From Antedon bifida (taxonomy: Eukaryota; Echinodermata; Crinoidea; Comatulida; Antedonidae), in the NCBI GenBank assembly GCA_963402885.1, contig OY727093.1, positions 11,543,501-11,607,500 of the forward strand: a stretch of DNA of 64,000 nt. The letters are read 5' to 3'. Shown here piece by piece: positions 25,100 through 35,871 of this stretch. Position 1 is the first letter of the stretch; each line of letters begins with the position of its first letter. The translations under genes were made by a program, and so were the position numbers. Under the pieces are notes generated by a model, which was not told the origin of the DNA, searched no databases, and saw only the letters and a list, made by a program, of their open reading frames with translations.

Positions 25100-25800
25100 T
25101 CTCATCACGCATAAGTTTAAATATATTAATATTAACTGTTATAATAGAAATATTAGCAATAAAAATATACATACATCTGTTTTACAATGAGAATAATGAA
25201 ACGCCAAATAAATTACATCCCGTTCTTTTTTTTCTTTTATTTTTTGTTTAATCTTCTTTATAGAGGTTGACTCTAAACAGGATATGCTGACAATCAATTT
25301 ATCGATGATGTTTGCGCTTCCCACTTTAATTCGATTGAGGTAATTTAAAAAAAAATATTTTTAAAAACAAGAGTGACTCTGTAGTACACAGTTCAAACTA
25401 CAATTAAGTTGACTCAAGTCGTATTTTGTAATAAGTTTATGAATTTCTAATAGAAATATAAGAAAAAAAGCCACATATAGTTGTGATCTTTATTTATTAG
25501 ATTTATTATATACAATTTATATGTCAGAGATTAGAATCAGTGAGTTCTGCCTGAAATCCCAACTCAATTTGCTACGGTACGGTAATAGTTCCTACATCCG
25601 GGAAATGCGAATGATGTTCAAAACTGACTATGTAGGCTTTATAGAATCTTTAAATTTCTGTTAATGTTTGTAAATTTTGAATTGAAAAATATTGTTTGTA
25701 TTAAAATGAAATGAAATAAAAAAAAGGTAGCCTATAAGCAGCTAATTAACCCCAAAAAATCACACTCATAGGTATATCACTCTTCCCTGGGTATAATGAA
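25100..25800. other. Array spacer between genes b and c
   Basis: This spacer resembles 46,385-46,935 and 58,865-59,420. Relative to those it lacks the tail-exon segment: the words CTATGTAGGC and TTTATAGAATC are joined directly near 25,640, deleting what is 46,930-47,165 in repeat 3. The 61-residue frame at 25,139-25,324 is a shadow. Confidence 0.5.
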
Positions 25801-25811
25801 CAACGACTTAC

Positions 25812-26092
25812 ATGTAACATACTTCTGACGTCTCACATGTATTGGAATGGGGAGGACATCGCACTGTATTTAGTAATACAAATATACCACGTTTGTAACT
25901 TGTCTTCTGTCAGTAATTGTGATTATTATACTAATTGATTAGTAATTAACAGAATATGAAAAGTTGAAAACTCTTTAATACCTGTAAACACAGCATTTTT
26001 AAAGAAATTACGATATTCTTACCTGCTGCGCCAGAAAATTCGACGTTTTCATACAAAAACATGAATATTAGAATAGTTGACAATCGAAACAT
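25812..26092 (-). pseudogene. Gene c: B-leader peptide gene, truncated
   Basis: The leader exon (26,023-26,092, MFRLSTILIFMFLYENVE..) is open and ends at a consensus donor. The cysteine exon (25,812-25,863) keeps the first half of the HSNTCETSEVC module, but a deletion leaves only 52 bases and a phase-2 end. The B-type tail exon is missing. The inversion next door also removed the B-type 5' leader exon. Compare genes f, j and o for complete members. I consider it dead. Confidence 0.75.
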
Positions 26093-26657
26093 CGCAGAGA
26101 GAAATCTAAGAAATGTAATTATAAGACATTATACAAACGGAATTGTCTGTAGGCCTACTGTATAAAAACAGTTTATCTCCAACCGTTAAAAATAAGTTAC
26201 AGGCAATATATTTCATGACTCAATATCATCTTCGAAAATTACCTCTCTAATTGTGTAATCCTTGATCAAAGTAACAAAAATGTGAACGCGCAAAAAACCC
26301 TTAGAATTTCAACGAAAATGTGTATACCATTCTCCAGATTTGCAATAAAGTCATAGATCCATATTCATTTACGGACCAAATATTTGGAACGCGCTCTATA
26401 AAACCAATAAATTAAAATCCCAATACGCTGTTAAAAAAAGAAACTAAAGAAATGATATTTAGTACATACTTAAAAAAAGGGAGATAATATATATATATCT
26501 TCATTATATTTAGTTATTTTAAACAATTATAAATATATTGTTTTCAAAAGAACACCATTTTTGTATTACTTTTTGTGTACATTATTTTGAACTTTTACAT
26601 TTTGTTTTTCTTCACTTAGTGACTACTCATTATTAGTGTTAGATTTCTTTCTGCAAG

Positions 26658-27010
26658 ATGTTTCGATTGTCAATTATTCCATTCATGTTTTTGTATGTAA
26701 CCGTTGAGTTTTCTAGCGCGAGTTAGTGAGAGACCGATACCTAATTTACTCTAACTTTTCTTTCAAAACCATATTGGAGTGACCATCCAAAGAGTACCGT
26801 AACATATTGAAACGTTAATGTAGTCGTATATCAATATTGTAGTCGTAACCCACGATTAGTCTGCATGAGTAACAGAGAAATAAAGACACACGGGTTTTGA
26901 TATTTCGATATTATGCTTTATTAATGCTGATTTTATCTTTTTTTATTCGTAGCCGATCCATGTGGTGATTCAAATTCATGTTAAGAAATCGAAAAATGTT
27001 ATCCCTATGG
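26658..27010 (+). pseudogene. Gene d: inverted C-type peptide gene, broken
   Basis: Leader exon 26,658-26,721 (MFRLSIIPFMFLYVTVE..) ends at GTTAGTGAG. The module exon begins after TTCGTAG at 26,953 and reads ADPCGDSNSC, then TAA (26,982-26,984) where gene e has AAA. The rest is fused to intron sequence and the donor is lost. The acidic-tail exon is absent. A distal tail exon survives at 30,565-30,644, beyond the LINE. Its 5' leader exon was removed at the inversion joint. Confidence 0.8.
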
Positions 27011-27526
27011 TAAAAAGTTGCCGTTGTCACCATTAACAGGGAACAAAGTTGTCACACATTTACATTTAATATTCGATGGATATTTTTAATGTAAGCTTCT
27101 ACATCGATTGACAGTGGTTTTGTTTTGTTTATTATTTATTTTCCACACACAAAATATATAACATAATATTGGTAATAAACATCATTTAGGTAAAAGAAAA
27201 AACAGACAAACTAGTTAAATGTCTTATAATAAACCAAGTCAAGTATAGTGTGTGTGGATGGAGACCAAAATAAGTTTGAAAACAAACTTTAAGGCATGGT
27301 CACCATTTAAAAAATCAGAGTCACAAAGAACAATATGTGATACAAATGATAATAATAATAAGCACCAAATAAGAAAAATAGAGAAATGCAAAGCAAATGT
27401 AGTCTGGTTTAAGCAATATAGATATAAATAAGTTGAAGGTAGATAATAAATTATCATCCAGGTAATTGGCTATACATGATTAAATTAGAAGAAAAAAAAA
27501 AAAAAAAAAGAAGAAGAACGGGAGAC

Positions 27527-29140
27527 TTACCTGCCATACATTGAAACCAGAGAGTTTTTAAGATTTGATTTAAAAATGTTAACATTTGGTAGAGATTTAA
27601 GTGATGTATCTAAGGAATTCCATAAATTAGGGCCATTAAAAAAAATAGATTTTTTCCTAAGAAAAGATATATATTTTTCAGATGAAACATTACTTTTTGC
27701 AAATCTAGTTCTGTGATCATGAATCTCAGATGGTTGCTTAGGAAATAGTGAGGAAATATGTGCAGGTAATATGTTATTCTTAAAACGGTACATAAAAGTA
27801 AAAGTTTGTAATTTATTTATGTCAAAGACGTTAAGAACATTAAATTTATAAAATAATGGTTTGGTGTGGGCTATACGGGTTGATCCTGCACAGATCCTGA
27901 GAGCACGTTTTTGAAGTTTAAATATATTATCAATATGTGTTGTTTCAGGACCTGTCCAGGGACACAAGTATACAAATTTGTCAATTGTAGTAGCCCATGC
28001 GATATTGCAATAATTAATATAAGGTAAGACTAAAGTATTATATAACGATAAAAGAATATGTTGGGGAAAATAAAATTTTAATTTGTTCATAACGCCAATG
28101 TTTCTAGAAATAATATTAGACATTTTGTTAAGGTGAGGTTGCCATGTCAATTTAGAGTCTATCGTAACTCCTAGAAATTTAGTATTATTTACTTGATTAA
28201 TAATGTTGTTATCAATTTCAATAACAAAAGAATCAGTATTTTTAATTTTATAATTGAAAAGAATAAAGTTAGTTTTGGAAGTATTAAGAGACAGTTTATT
28301 TGATTTGAACCAATTAGAGACCTTGATTAATTCAGTGTTAATAATTTGAAATAGATTATTTACGTTTTTATTTGAATAAAAAATGTTGGTATCATCTGCA
28401 AAAAGAACAAATTTTAACAAAAAAGAAGAGTTGGGAAGATCATTAACGTAAATTAAAAATAATAGAGGGCCGAGTATAGACCCCTGGGGGACGCCGCATT
28501 TAATTTGGGAGAAATGTGAATTATAAGAGTTAAATGAAATAAATTGATGTCTATTGGCAAGGTAGCTACTAAATAAATTTAGAGCAAGACCTCTGATACC
28601 GTATCGTTCAAGTTTGCTTAAGAGAATATCATGGTCAATAGTATCAAAGGCCTTGCTCAAATCAAGAAAGATGCCAGCCGTAAAGTGATTAGTGCTTATA
28701 GCTTTGGTGATTTGATCATATATATCGATAAGTGCAAAATCAGTAGAATAAGATTTTCTGAAACCATACTGACGATTATAAAGAATATTGTGTTTAGATA
28801 GATAATTAAATAACTTGTTATAGATGAGACGCTCAAGAATCTTGGAAAAACAGGTTAATAAAGAAATAGGCCTATAATTAGTAAACAAATGAGGGTCACC
28901 CTTTTTAAAAATAGGATCTACCTTAGCAATTTTAAGAAGATCAGGAAATATCCCATGTGAAAAGCATAGGTTGAAAATGTGGGATAGTGGTTTCGAAATT
29001 AGATTACAAATAGATTTGACAACATTATTTGAGATGTCATCACAGCCTGGACTCTTGTTGTTTTTTAGACCTTTAATAATGTTAATAATTTCATTTTCTG
29101 AGGTCGGAGAGAGAAAAAAAGAATTTATTAGAGGTTGCAT
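27527..29140 (-). CDS. LINE 1 reverse transcriptase, 537 residues
   Basis: This is the reverse transcriptase part of ORF2 of a non-LTR element. Visible motifs in order: SPGCDDI (about residue 30), NYRPISLL (88), YGFRKSYST (124), LDLSKAFDTIDH (159), GVPQGSILGPLLFLIYVNDL (216), the catalytic FADD (247-250), LSLNTSKT and TKFLGVTID. A C-terminal region without ribonuclease H follows, ending MYGR. The enzyme copies element RNA at a nicked chromosomal target. The frame is open across the whole domain, though upstream endonuclease parts are in other frames (break near 29,110). It is a recent insertion judged by its intact domain and clear target duplication. Confidence 0.9.
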   Translation of the reverse strand: MQPLINSFFLSPTSENEIINIIKGLKNNKSPGCDDISNNVVKSICNLISKPLSHIFNLCFSHGIFPDLLKIAKVDPIFKKGDPHLFTNYRPISLLTCFSKILERLIYNKLFNYLSKHNILYNRQYGFRKSYSTDFALIDIYDQITKAISTNHFTAGIFLDLSKAFDTIDHDILLSKLERYGIRGLALNLFSSYLANRHQFISFNSYNSHFSQIKCGVPQGSILGPLLFLIYVNDLPNSSFLLKFVLFADDTNIFYSNKNVNNLFQIINTELIKVSNWFKSNKLSLNTSKTNFILFNYKIKNTDSFVIEIDNNIINQVNNTKFLGVTIDSKLTWQPHLNKMSNIISRNIGVMNKLKFYFPQHILLSLYNTLVLPYINYCNIAWATTIDKFVYLCPWTGPETTHIDNIFKLQKRALRICAGSTRIAHTKPLFYKFNVLNVFDINKLQTFTFMYRFKNNILPAHISSLFPKQPSEIHDHRTRFAKSNVSSEKYISFLRKKSIFFNGPNLWNSLDTSLKSLPNVNIFKSNLKNSLVSMYGR

Positions 29141-30441
29141 TAAGATAAGATGAAAATTGGTTTAAGGGTTCATTAATAGTCTTTGCTAGATTAGGTCCGA
29201 TGTTCACAAAATAATCATTAAAGTTGTTAGCAATGTCAAGTGGACTAGTAATTTTGGTTCCTTTGTGAAGAAAAAATGATGGGGGACATTTTCGTTTGTT
29301 ACGACCTAAAACAGTATTAATAGTTTGCCAGGTCTTATGTATATTATCTCTATACAAGTTAAATTTATCATTGAAATGTTGTTTACGAGAAACTTTTAAT
29401 AAATTAGTTAATTTGTTTCTATATTTAATGTATTTATCTTTGTCTAATTGCTTTTTGGATTTAATATACTTTTTGTAAAGTTTGTTTCTTATATCTATAG
29501 ATTTAATAATACCTGAAGTTATCCATGGTTTATTTTCCTTACGAATGTTTCGTTTAGATCTAACGTGTTTAATGTGAGTATCATATATTTTAGAAAATTT
29601 GTTTTAAAATAAATTATATGCATCATTGGGATTATTGATGTTGTAAACATCAGACCAATCAGTGGAAAGAAGATTATTAGAAAGAGATGAAATAGTACGG
29701 TCATTAATTTAAAAAAAAAAATGTTTCAAATTATTATTTGGTTGAAAAAGAACAGAGGAATGAATAATAGAATAAACAGAAAAATGATCTGAAATATCGG
29801 AATACAATATTCCAGGTGAAATTTTGTCTTGAATATTATTAGTAAAAATGTTATCGATAAGGGTAGCGGTTTTGGTTGTTATTCTAGTGGGTCTGTGCAC
29901 TAAAGGATACAAATTAAATTTAAACATATTACTTAAAAACTCGGAGGATTGTTTATGAGTGTTACATTTCAGCAAATCAATATTAAAGTCTCCAGCAACA
30001 TAAGTCATTTTGTCTTCGTTGTTTATTGTATCTAGAAGTAATGTAATGGAATGATTGAAAGAAACTAAAGATAATTCAGGTAAACGATAAATTACACCTA
30101 AAATAATATTCTTAGGTTCAGAATTAATTTCAATGAAGAGAGATTCAGAATTAGGAGAAATAATACTAGAAAGGTCATTACGTAGGGTATACTGAAAACT
30201 CTGGTTCAAATATATGGCAACACCACCTCCCGCTCTGCTGGTTCTTGAGGAATGCAAAAGAGTATATCCTGCAATATCATAAAACATAAAATCAGTTTTG
30301 TTATTGTTAAAAAAAGTTTCAGTAAAACAAATTTAAAACACTTAATAGATCAGTAATGTCATTAAAGTGATTGGCAAGACTACGTGAATTCATGCTAAAA
30401 ATGCTAAATGAAGGGGTTATATTGGTAATTTTAGAATTAAA
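29141..30441 (-). pseudogene. LINE 1 endonuclease and linker, frameshifted
   Basis: Minus-strand pieces give an apurinic-type endonuclease: SIFSMNSRSLANHFNDI (about 30,400), AGGGVAIYLN and AGDFNIDLL and SDHFSVYS (30,287-29,709), then linker pieces RNIRKEN-like and WQTINTVLGR (29,091-29,357). Breaks lie near 30,320, at the A run near 29,708-29,720, near 29,605 and near 29,110. The catalytic-type GDFN and SDH motifs are present, but no single product could be made. Confidence 0.85.
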
Positions 30442-30564
30442 AGTGGTTGAAATGATAAGCCACAGGCAATCAATTGTCAGGCAGAAGAAATTGTTCTTCA
30501 TTGCTTTTATCTAAGCATTAAAATAGACACTAATACATAATATGATTTTTTTTTCGTTTTACAG

Positions 30565-30644
30565 CTAAATTTTATGCGAACAGAGCAGATGCTTGTAGGC
30601 TGAACAATAAACAGCTTGAAAAAGACGTTATGGAATATAAATAA
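30565..30644 (+). pseudogene. Distal tail exon of gene d
   Basis: After acceptor TTTTACAG the frame reads AKFYANRADACRLNNKQLEK and ends MEYK. The sister exon of gene k (49,643-49,689) stops earlier at TAA, because its frame differs by one base over the shared CAATAAACAG. The stop has thus been displaced. It is the only surviving 3' exon of the inverted gene. Confidence 0.6.
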
Positions 30645-30999
30645 TACACACTAAGTAGTGCACAAATCACTCGCAGTTCCCGGGTGTAAAATTCCTTTTA
30701 AATCAGAATATTTGTTCTAATAGGCCCTAATAGTCTTTTATTTAAAAACAAATCAGACCTATATAAAAGTACCATCACGTGGAATAGCTTCCAAATTACA
30801 TGTCAACTTACAAAATCGGCAAAACAGGAGGAGGAGGGTGGAGCACTGTCGTAAATAATGTAGAAACATCGAAGAGCTCAATATCAAATGGCATGGAACT
30901 ACCGCAGCAAATCACGTTGGGATGTCAAACAGAATAAAATTCTAAAATGACATAATGGACTACGGTATGTAAAGGATGCGTCGCGTTGTTAATTTTATT

Positions 31000-32205
31000 T
31001 GATTGGATACCGGCGGCGGGCAAATAAACTTACTAGTTAAAACAGTTGATCAATTATTTTTAATTTATTCAGATAAGACCTATGTTGCCGTTTTGTTTGT
31101 TTGTTTTGCAATTTATATTGTTTTTTTTGCTTTGAATCATCATTTGTCTTTTGTGGAGTTGTCCCACTTTTTTATTTCATCCAAATTAATGAACACGGTA
31201 CAAGACAATAAATGCATAGCAGACAGACGATAATAATGTACCGTATTGTACTGAAGCTTACAATTAATTTGGTTTAATTACATGATAATATACAGTGATG
31301 TTTCCCTCTGACGATCCTTAACATTTGTAAACTATTGGGTTATTTGTTTTCCGTTTTTCATTTTTTTTATGTTTTCTTGCAAGTGACTAAATCAAATAAA
31401 ATCATATTTTACCATACGACACTACAGTCTTTTTAGATTTACAATACAATCTGACAATTCATGGTGGCTATAAAAATAACATTTTGTTTTCAATTACAGA
31501 AACGAATTAATAGTAATCATAGTCTAATTAACATTAAAATATGTTGACGATGATGATGATGATGATAACGATGATGACGTAGATCTTTAATTTTCTGAAC
31601 GAAGGCTGGCATCCTAGTGATAATACCATGGATAGGCTATAACCTGTAGGCCTATTATTAATAAAATCTTTATTTAAAATAGCCAATAAAAATCAATAAT
31701 TCACAGTTTGCAATATAAGTTTACTGAAGTTCACTTTACTTCATTCAGAAAATCATCGCGATATCATTATTCGAAATAATTTTGGTAAACTTTGGCAGTG
31801 TTATGACGTCATACGTCCACTCGTAATGCATTGAACAAGTGCTCGATTGCCAGTCGACACTTATATTCTTAAAATGTAATATAAAACAAGTAATTACTGA
31901 AAATGACAATGCTGTGGGTATCAGTAGCTGGAACTCAATGGAGATACAAATAAAATATGCAAAACACTAAATTGTATGTTAAAACAGTCAGAATGTACTA
32001 AGCTTGTGGATTAATTTATTTATGGTATTTAATGTTTCTATGAGAAATCTTTCATCAGATCAAATTATGTTAAATATGGTATAACCAATTATTATGTTTT
32101 TGATTAGTTAATTTTGATTATGACAAATGAATGTACCAATAGGCCTACTTTCTATCTACATGGTGTTATAGCATAAGCTAAAATATTAAATTTCTCTTTA
32201 GAACT
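31000..32205. repeat. Array spacer with copy at 51,220-52,910
   Basis: Shared words include GGATACCGGCGGCGGGCAAA, TTTTGTTTGTTTTG and GTGTTATGACGTCAT. A (GAT)n tract lies at 31,546-31,580. The 76-residue frame at 31,003-31,233 does not stay open in the sister copy, so no gene is called. Confidence 0.7.
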
Positions 32206-32420
32206 TCAGGTAACTAAACTTGCATGCTGTTGACTACGGCAATGTACAATCTTGCAGTGAAAAGAAAATGTGTGATCCTATGTGTGATCCTTTTAACTAA
32301 TATTATCTGACTCCTCGTTTTATGTAAATGTGGAGTGAACATAATTATGGGAGGGACATGAATGTGTATATTTTGCATTGGATAACTTTTCGAGCAAGTT
32401 AAACAGCCCAATGTCTTGAC
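32206..32420. repeat. Conserved array block, copy 1
   Basis: This block recurs at about 40,185-40,390, 52,905-53,110 and 62,960-63,100. It includes TTATGTAAATGTGGAGTGAA, CATAATTATGGGAGGGAC and TTTTGCATTGG. A minus-strand frame (GCLTCSKS..) is shared by some copies, but it has no ATG and its C-terminal half differs. The conservation may reflect recent duplication or a regulatory role. Confidence 0.6.
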
Positions 32421-33055
32421 ATCTAAGAGCAGTCTTTTATAATAATATTATAGTCATGGTATTCATATTTTTAACCTCAAAAGTGTACTTCTAATCTATG
32501 TTGTAAATTACTTACGAAGCACATTTTAAAAGGTATTCGTTTGTTCTTTGTTATGTTTTAAAGTTTTGCTTAACTCTTGGTACGATATAAATAATTACCG
32601 TATTTATTCGGATTAACGTTTGCAGAACAATCAGTAATAAATCTAGGTGTGGTCTACCATGGTCTATTAATAGGCCTATAATCGTTTTATGTATAAATCT
32701 AAATTATTTAATTATTGTATGTGCTGAAATTTTATTGATACCGTAAGCAAAAATTACAATACAAACAAAAATTGATTTAATGAGAAAATAACCATATAGG
32801 CCTAAGCATTAACAAAACTGAACATTGTTTTTCAAATTCATATATAGATAATAAAAAAACATTTAAACAGTTCACCATATGTCTATTTTGTAAATAAAAC
32901 AGATGGCCATATTATTAACATATAGTACACTATTCAATATTTATGATAATTATTATGCACCTTTGACAAACTGTTTTTGAGCGCCGTAACAAATAAAAAT
33001 ATGATTATGAAATAAAGTTTAAACTGAATAACTCTGAATAATTAATTGTTTTAGA
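32421..33055. other. Array spacer, non-coding
   Basis: The matching spacer is at 53,110-53,810 and in part 63,100-63,375. Shared words are TTCGGATTAACGTTTGCA and GGTCTATTAATAGGCC. No exon is visible. Confidence 0.5.
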
Positions 33056-33059
33056 GTGT

Positions 33060-33360
33060 TTCATGACAACACTGCAACGACGCATCACTCGCAGTTAAAG
33101 ACACATTTATTAAGATACACCTGTCATACACCTGTCCTTTTATCAGGTATGTAAAACTTTATATTTACTCTTTCATATTCAAATCATTTTTGTTAATGTA
33201 GACAACATCATAGGCCATATCTTCTACCAATTTATATATAGATGCTTACGGCACTGGACAAATTACGGCATTATGTGGAGATACAGTCCAGAGAATCGAG
33301 TAACGCGATGGTGACGGAGAAACGAAAAACTGTATTATGATATGATGATGACGACGACAG
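33060..33360 (+). CDS. Conserved plus-strand exon pair, copy 1 (tentative)
   Basis: Three nearly identical copies exist (33,060, 40,730 and 53,810). On the plus strand a donor TTTATCAG|GTATGT (near 33,147) and an acceptor CAATTTATATATAG (before 33,241) bracket a small intron. Exon 2 opens with ATG CTT ACG and encodes MLTALDKLRHYVEIQSRESS and 12 more residues ending KTVL before TGA. A phase-1 reading gives AYGTGQITALCGDTVQRIE before TAA. Copies 2 and 3 change a few residues in both frames. I do not recognise either product. It runs opposite to the surrounding genes and could be a small gene or a non-coding RNA. Confidence 0.3.
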
Positions 33361-33684
33361 TCAAGGCGACAACGATTTGGAACAACCATTAAGTTGACTC
33401 AGGTTTTCAAGTCGTACCTTGTAATAATCGTTTATAATGATAATGATATAGCTAATAGAAATTTAAGAAAGAAAACCCACATATAGTGTTGATCTTGTTA
33501 TTTTATTAGATTTATTATATATTATTTATATGTCAGAAATTAGAATCATTGAGTTTTGCTTAAAATCCCAACACGATTTGCTATACGGTAATAGTCCCTA
33601 CTATCCGGGAAATGATGTTCACAACTATCTATGTAGGCCTACTAAATATCTTAAACTTATAAATAATTCACATCGTCTGTTTTA

Positions 33685-33731
33685 TTATTCCTTAGCCCTG
33701 TTAACGTCGTGTATGTTGCGATTCAATGAAG
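33685..33731 (-). CDS. Distal tail exon of gene e
   Basis: After acceptor TTATTACAG this phase-1 exon reads ASLNRNIHDVNRAKE and stops at TAA within AATAATAAA, so the stop overlaps a polyadenylation word. It lies about 560 bp past gene e's acidic-tail exon and is related to the tails of genes f, j and o. It may be an alternative last exon of gene e, or 3' untranslated sequence. Confidence 0.45.
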
Positions 33732-34286
33732 CTGTAATAAGAACAAAATCAGTGTAATTCTTAAGATCAGTGCGTTATCATCAAATCAATGACAATGATT
33801 TTAATTTTTAAAACTTACATTACTCACTAAATATTATGTAATTACACATAACATTTAGGTTTATAGAATCTTTACATTTCTGTTAATAATTGAAGCACAT
33901 TGTTTGTATTAAAATGAAATGAAATATAAAAAATGTACTAGCCTAGAAACAGCTCATTAATCCCCGAACAAGTTATCACACTCATGTATATCAGGGAAGA
34001 GTGAAATTCACTCTTACCTGTAAGCAATGACAACTTCTTCTGTTTGACAATTAATTATGACCTATGGCTTGTCATAATCATTTGAACCACTGTCAGTCGA
34101 TGTAGAGGCTTACATTAAAAATATCCATCGAACGAACATGTGTTTTACACTGTAAAAAAATTGTACAGTACAGTTTTTCGACCGTGTAAAACAATACATC
34201 CAGCAACCGTTTTACTAAATATGCGCGACAACTATTATCTGCAGGCTGACTGTATGACCTAAATTGATCATTATTATAATAATTAA

Positions 34287-35064
34287 TTATGAACTGTCAA
34301 TTCTCGGTGCTTCTTCCGCCTCATAATATGGCACAGGTTCTGGTTCTGTGGTTAAAAAAAAGATGAAATCAACATCAATGAATCTTAGAACTAGATATTA
34401 TCAACGTATGGTAAGTGTGGGACAACTTTGACGACTTACCAATCGGATTACGAATACATTTAACACTTTTACCATAGGGAAAACATGTTTCGTTTTCTTT
34501 ACATGAATTTGAATCATCACATGGATCGGCTACGGATAAAAAAAGATAAAATCAGCATTAATAAAACATAATATTGAAATATCAAAATGTTTGTCTATAT
34601 TTCTCTGTTACTGCATACTAATCATGGGTTACAATTGTAATTACAATGCATCATTGTAAAACGTCGCATTATTTGAGATATACGACTATATTAAAGTTTC
34701 AATACTGTAGGCCTATGTTATTCCATAGATGGTCACTCCAACATGGTTTTAAAAGAAAAGTTAGAGTAAATGTGAAATAAAATTTCATCAATCCAAATGC
34801 AATTGACAAAATATGGGTATTTAGTATAATGAATGGCTACAGAGCCACAAATTGTGATACGTCGTCGACTGTGTATAACATCTTGAGAATGTCATGAAAT
34901 TAGTTGACATTTAGGATAGTGCACATATTCAATTTAAAAAACATTAAAATAGACACTAATATTCATTGGACTATAAGTAGGTATCGGTCTCACTAACCTG
35001 CGCTAGACAACTCGACAGTTACAAACAAAAACATGAATATAAGAATAATTGACAATCGAAACAT
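34287..35064 (-). CDS. Gene e: secreted half-EGF peptide with acidic tail, 71 aa
   Basis: Three coding exons on the minus strand join in phase 1: 34,998-35,064 (leader MFRLSIILIFMFLFVTVE.., 22 residues), 34,440-34,529 (module) and 34,287-34,345 (tail). The module ADPCDDSNSCKENETC..C has spacing C-x5-C-x5-C-x8-C, matching the first four cysteines of EGF domains, with no fifth or sixth. The tail EPEPVPYYEAEEAPRIDSS is acidic and proline-rich. Donors are GTTAGTGAG and GTAAGTC; acceptors are TCCGTAG and ACCACAG. The product is 71 residues, likely secreted, about 49 after leader removal. Role unknown. No AATAAA lies close to the acidic-tail stop. The distal exon at 33,685-33,731 has one. Confidence 0.75.
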
Positions 35065-35232
35065 CTTGCAGAAAGAAGTCTATATTAAGAGGAGTACGGT
35101 AAGTGAAGAAAAACAAATATTTTAAAAGTTAAGAATGATGACAATATAGATCACAAATACAACAATATTGAAAACATGAAATAATGTAAATATGTAAACT
35201 GTTAATTAGATCTGAATAGAATGTTTACTCAC

Positions 35233-35317
35233 CTTAATCGTTAATACAGGTAATTTGTATCGTTACGCAAGCTCTCCGTAGACTAAAAGGTGTGGACATG
35301 TAAACTGGTATTTTATT
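35233..35317 (-). promoter_or_regulatory. 5' leader exon and TATA-like box of gene e
   Basis: The conserved non-coding exon ends at the GTGAGT donor (exon edge 35,233). AATAAAATA lies at 35,309-35,317, as upstream of genes a, b, h and m. Confidence 0.45.
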
Positions 35318-35871
35318 ATCTCATCACGCATAAGTTTAAATATATTAACACTAACGCTTATAATAGAAATATTAGCAATACAAATATACATACGCATACA
35401 TATACATCTGTTTTACAATTAGAATAATAAAACGCTAAATAAGTTACATACCAGTTCTTCTCGACCTTTTTTACCTTTATAGAGAGGATTGCTCTAATCA
35501 GCATATGCTGACAATCAATTTATCGATGATGTTTGCGCTTCCCCCACTTTAATTCGATTGTAGGCAATTTAAAAAAAAATATATTTTAAAAAACAAGAGT
35601 GACTATGTAGTACACAGTTCAAACAATTAAGTTGACTTAAGTCGTATTTTTTAATATTCGTTTACGATGATGATGATGATAGAACTAACAGACATTGAAG
35701 AAATAAAAACGAAATATAGTTTTGATATCGTTATTTTATTAGATTTATTATATATTATTTATATGTCAGTAATTAAATCCCGATTTGCTACGGTATATTA
35801 GTCCCTACTATACGGGAAATGTGAGTGATGTGCACAAAGTAGTCTATGTAGGCCTACTAAATATCTTAAAC

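Larger units (their letters stand above)
27120..30441 (-). mobile_element. Non-LTR retrotransposon 1 (jockey/CR1-like), 5'-truncated
   Basis: The insertion is bounded by the direct repeat AGTGGTT (27,113-27,119 and 30,442-30,448). The uninterrupted target is seen in the sister copy near 49,820. On the minus strand it runs from the start of the endonuclease region through reverse transcriptase to an A-rich 3' end (AAATAATAAACAAAACAA). It is about 3.3 kb, truncated at its 5' end, and broken by several frameshifts in the endonuclease and linker. Confidence 0.9.
26485..30990. other. Inverted array segment
   Basis: Everything from about 26,485 to 30,990 matches the reverse complement of about 49,245-50,870, apart from a LINE inserted in it. 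Flanking sequence on both sides keeps the forward orientation: 26,400-26,480 is like 48,430-48,520, and 31,000 onward is like 51,220 onward. Sequences equivalent to 48,530-49,245 and 50,875-51,215 are absent at the two joints, so the inversion came with deletions. Confidence 0.75.

Noticed and set aside
31003..31233. 76-residue plus-strand frame
   Set aside because: It is not open in the sister copy at 51.2 kb and has no splice or promoter context.
32214..32411. Repeated minus-strand frame GCLTCSKS.. as a gene
   Set aside because: The first codon is TTG, not ATG. The copy at 53 kb differs in the first residues, and the C-terminal half diverges among copies.
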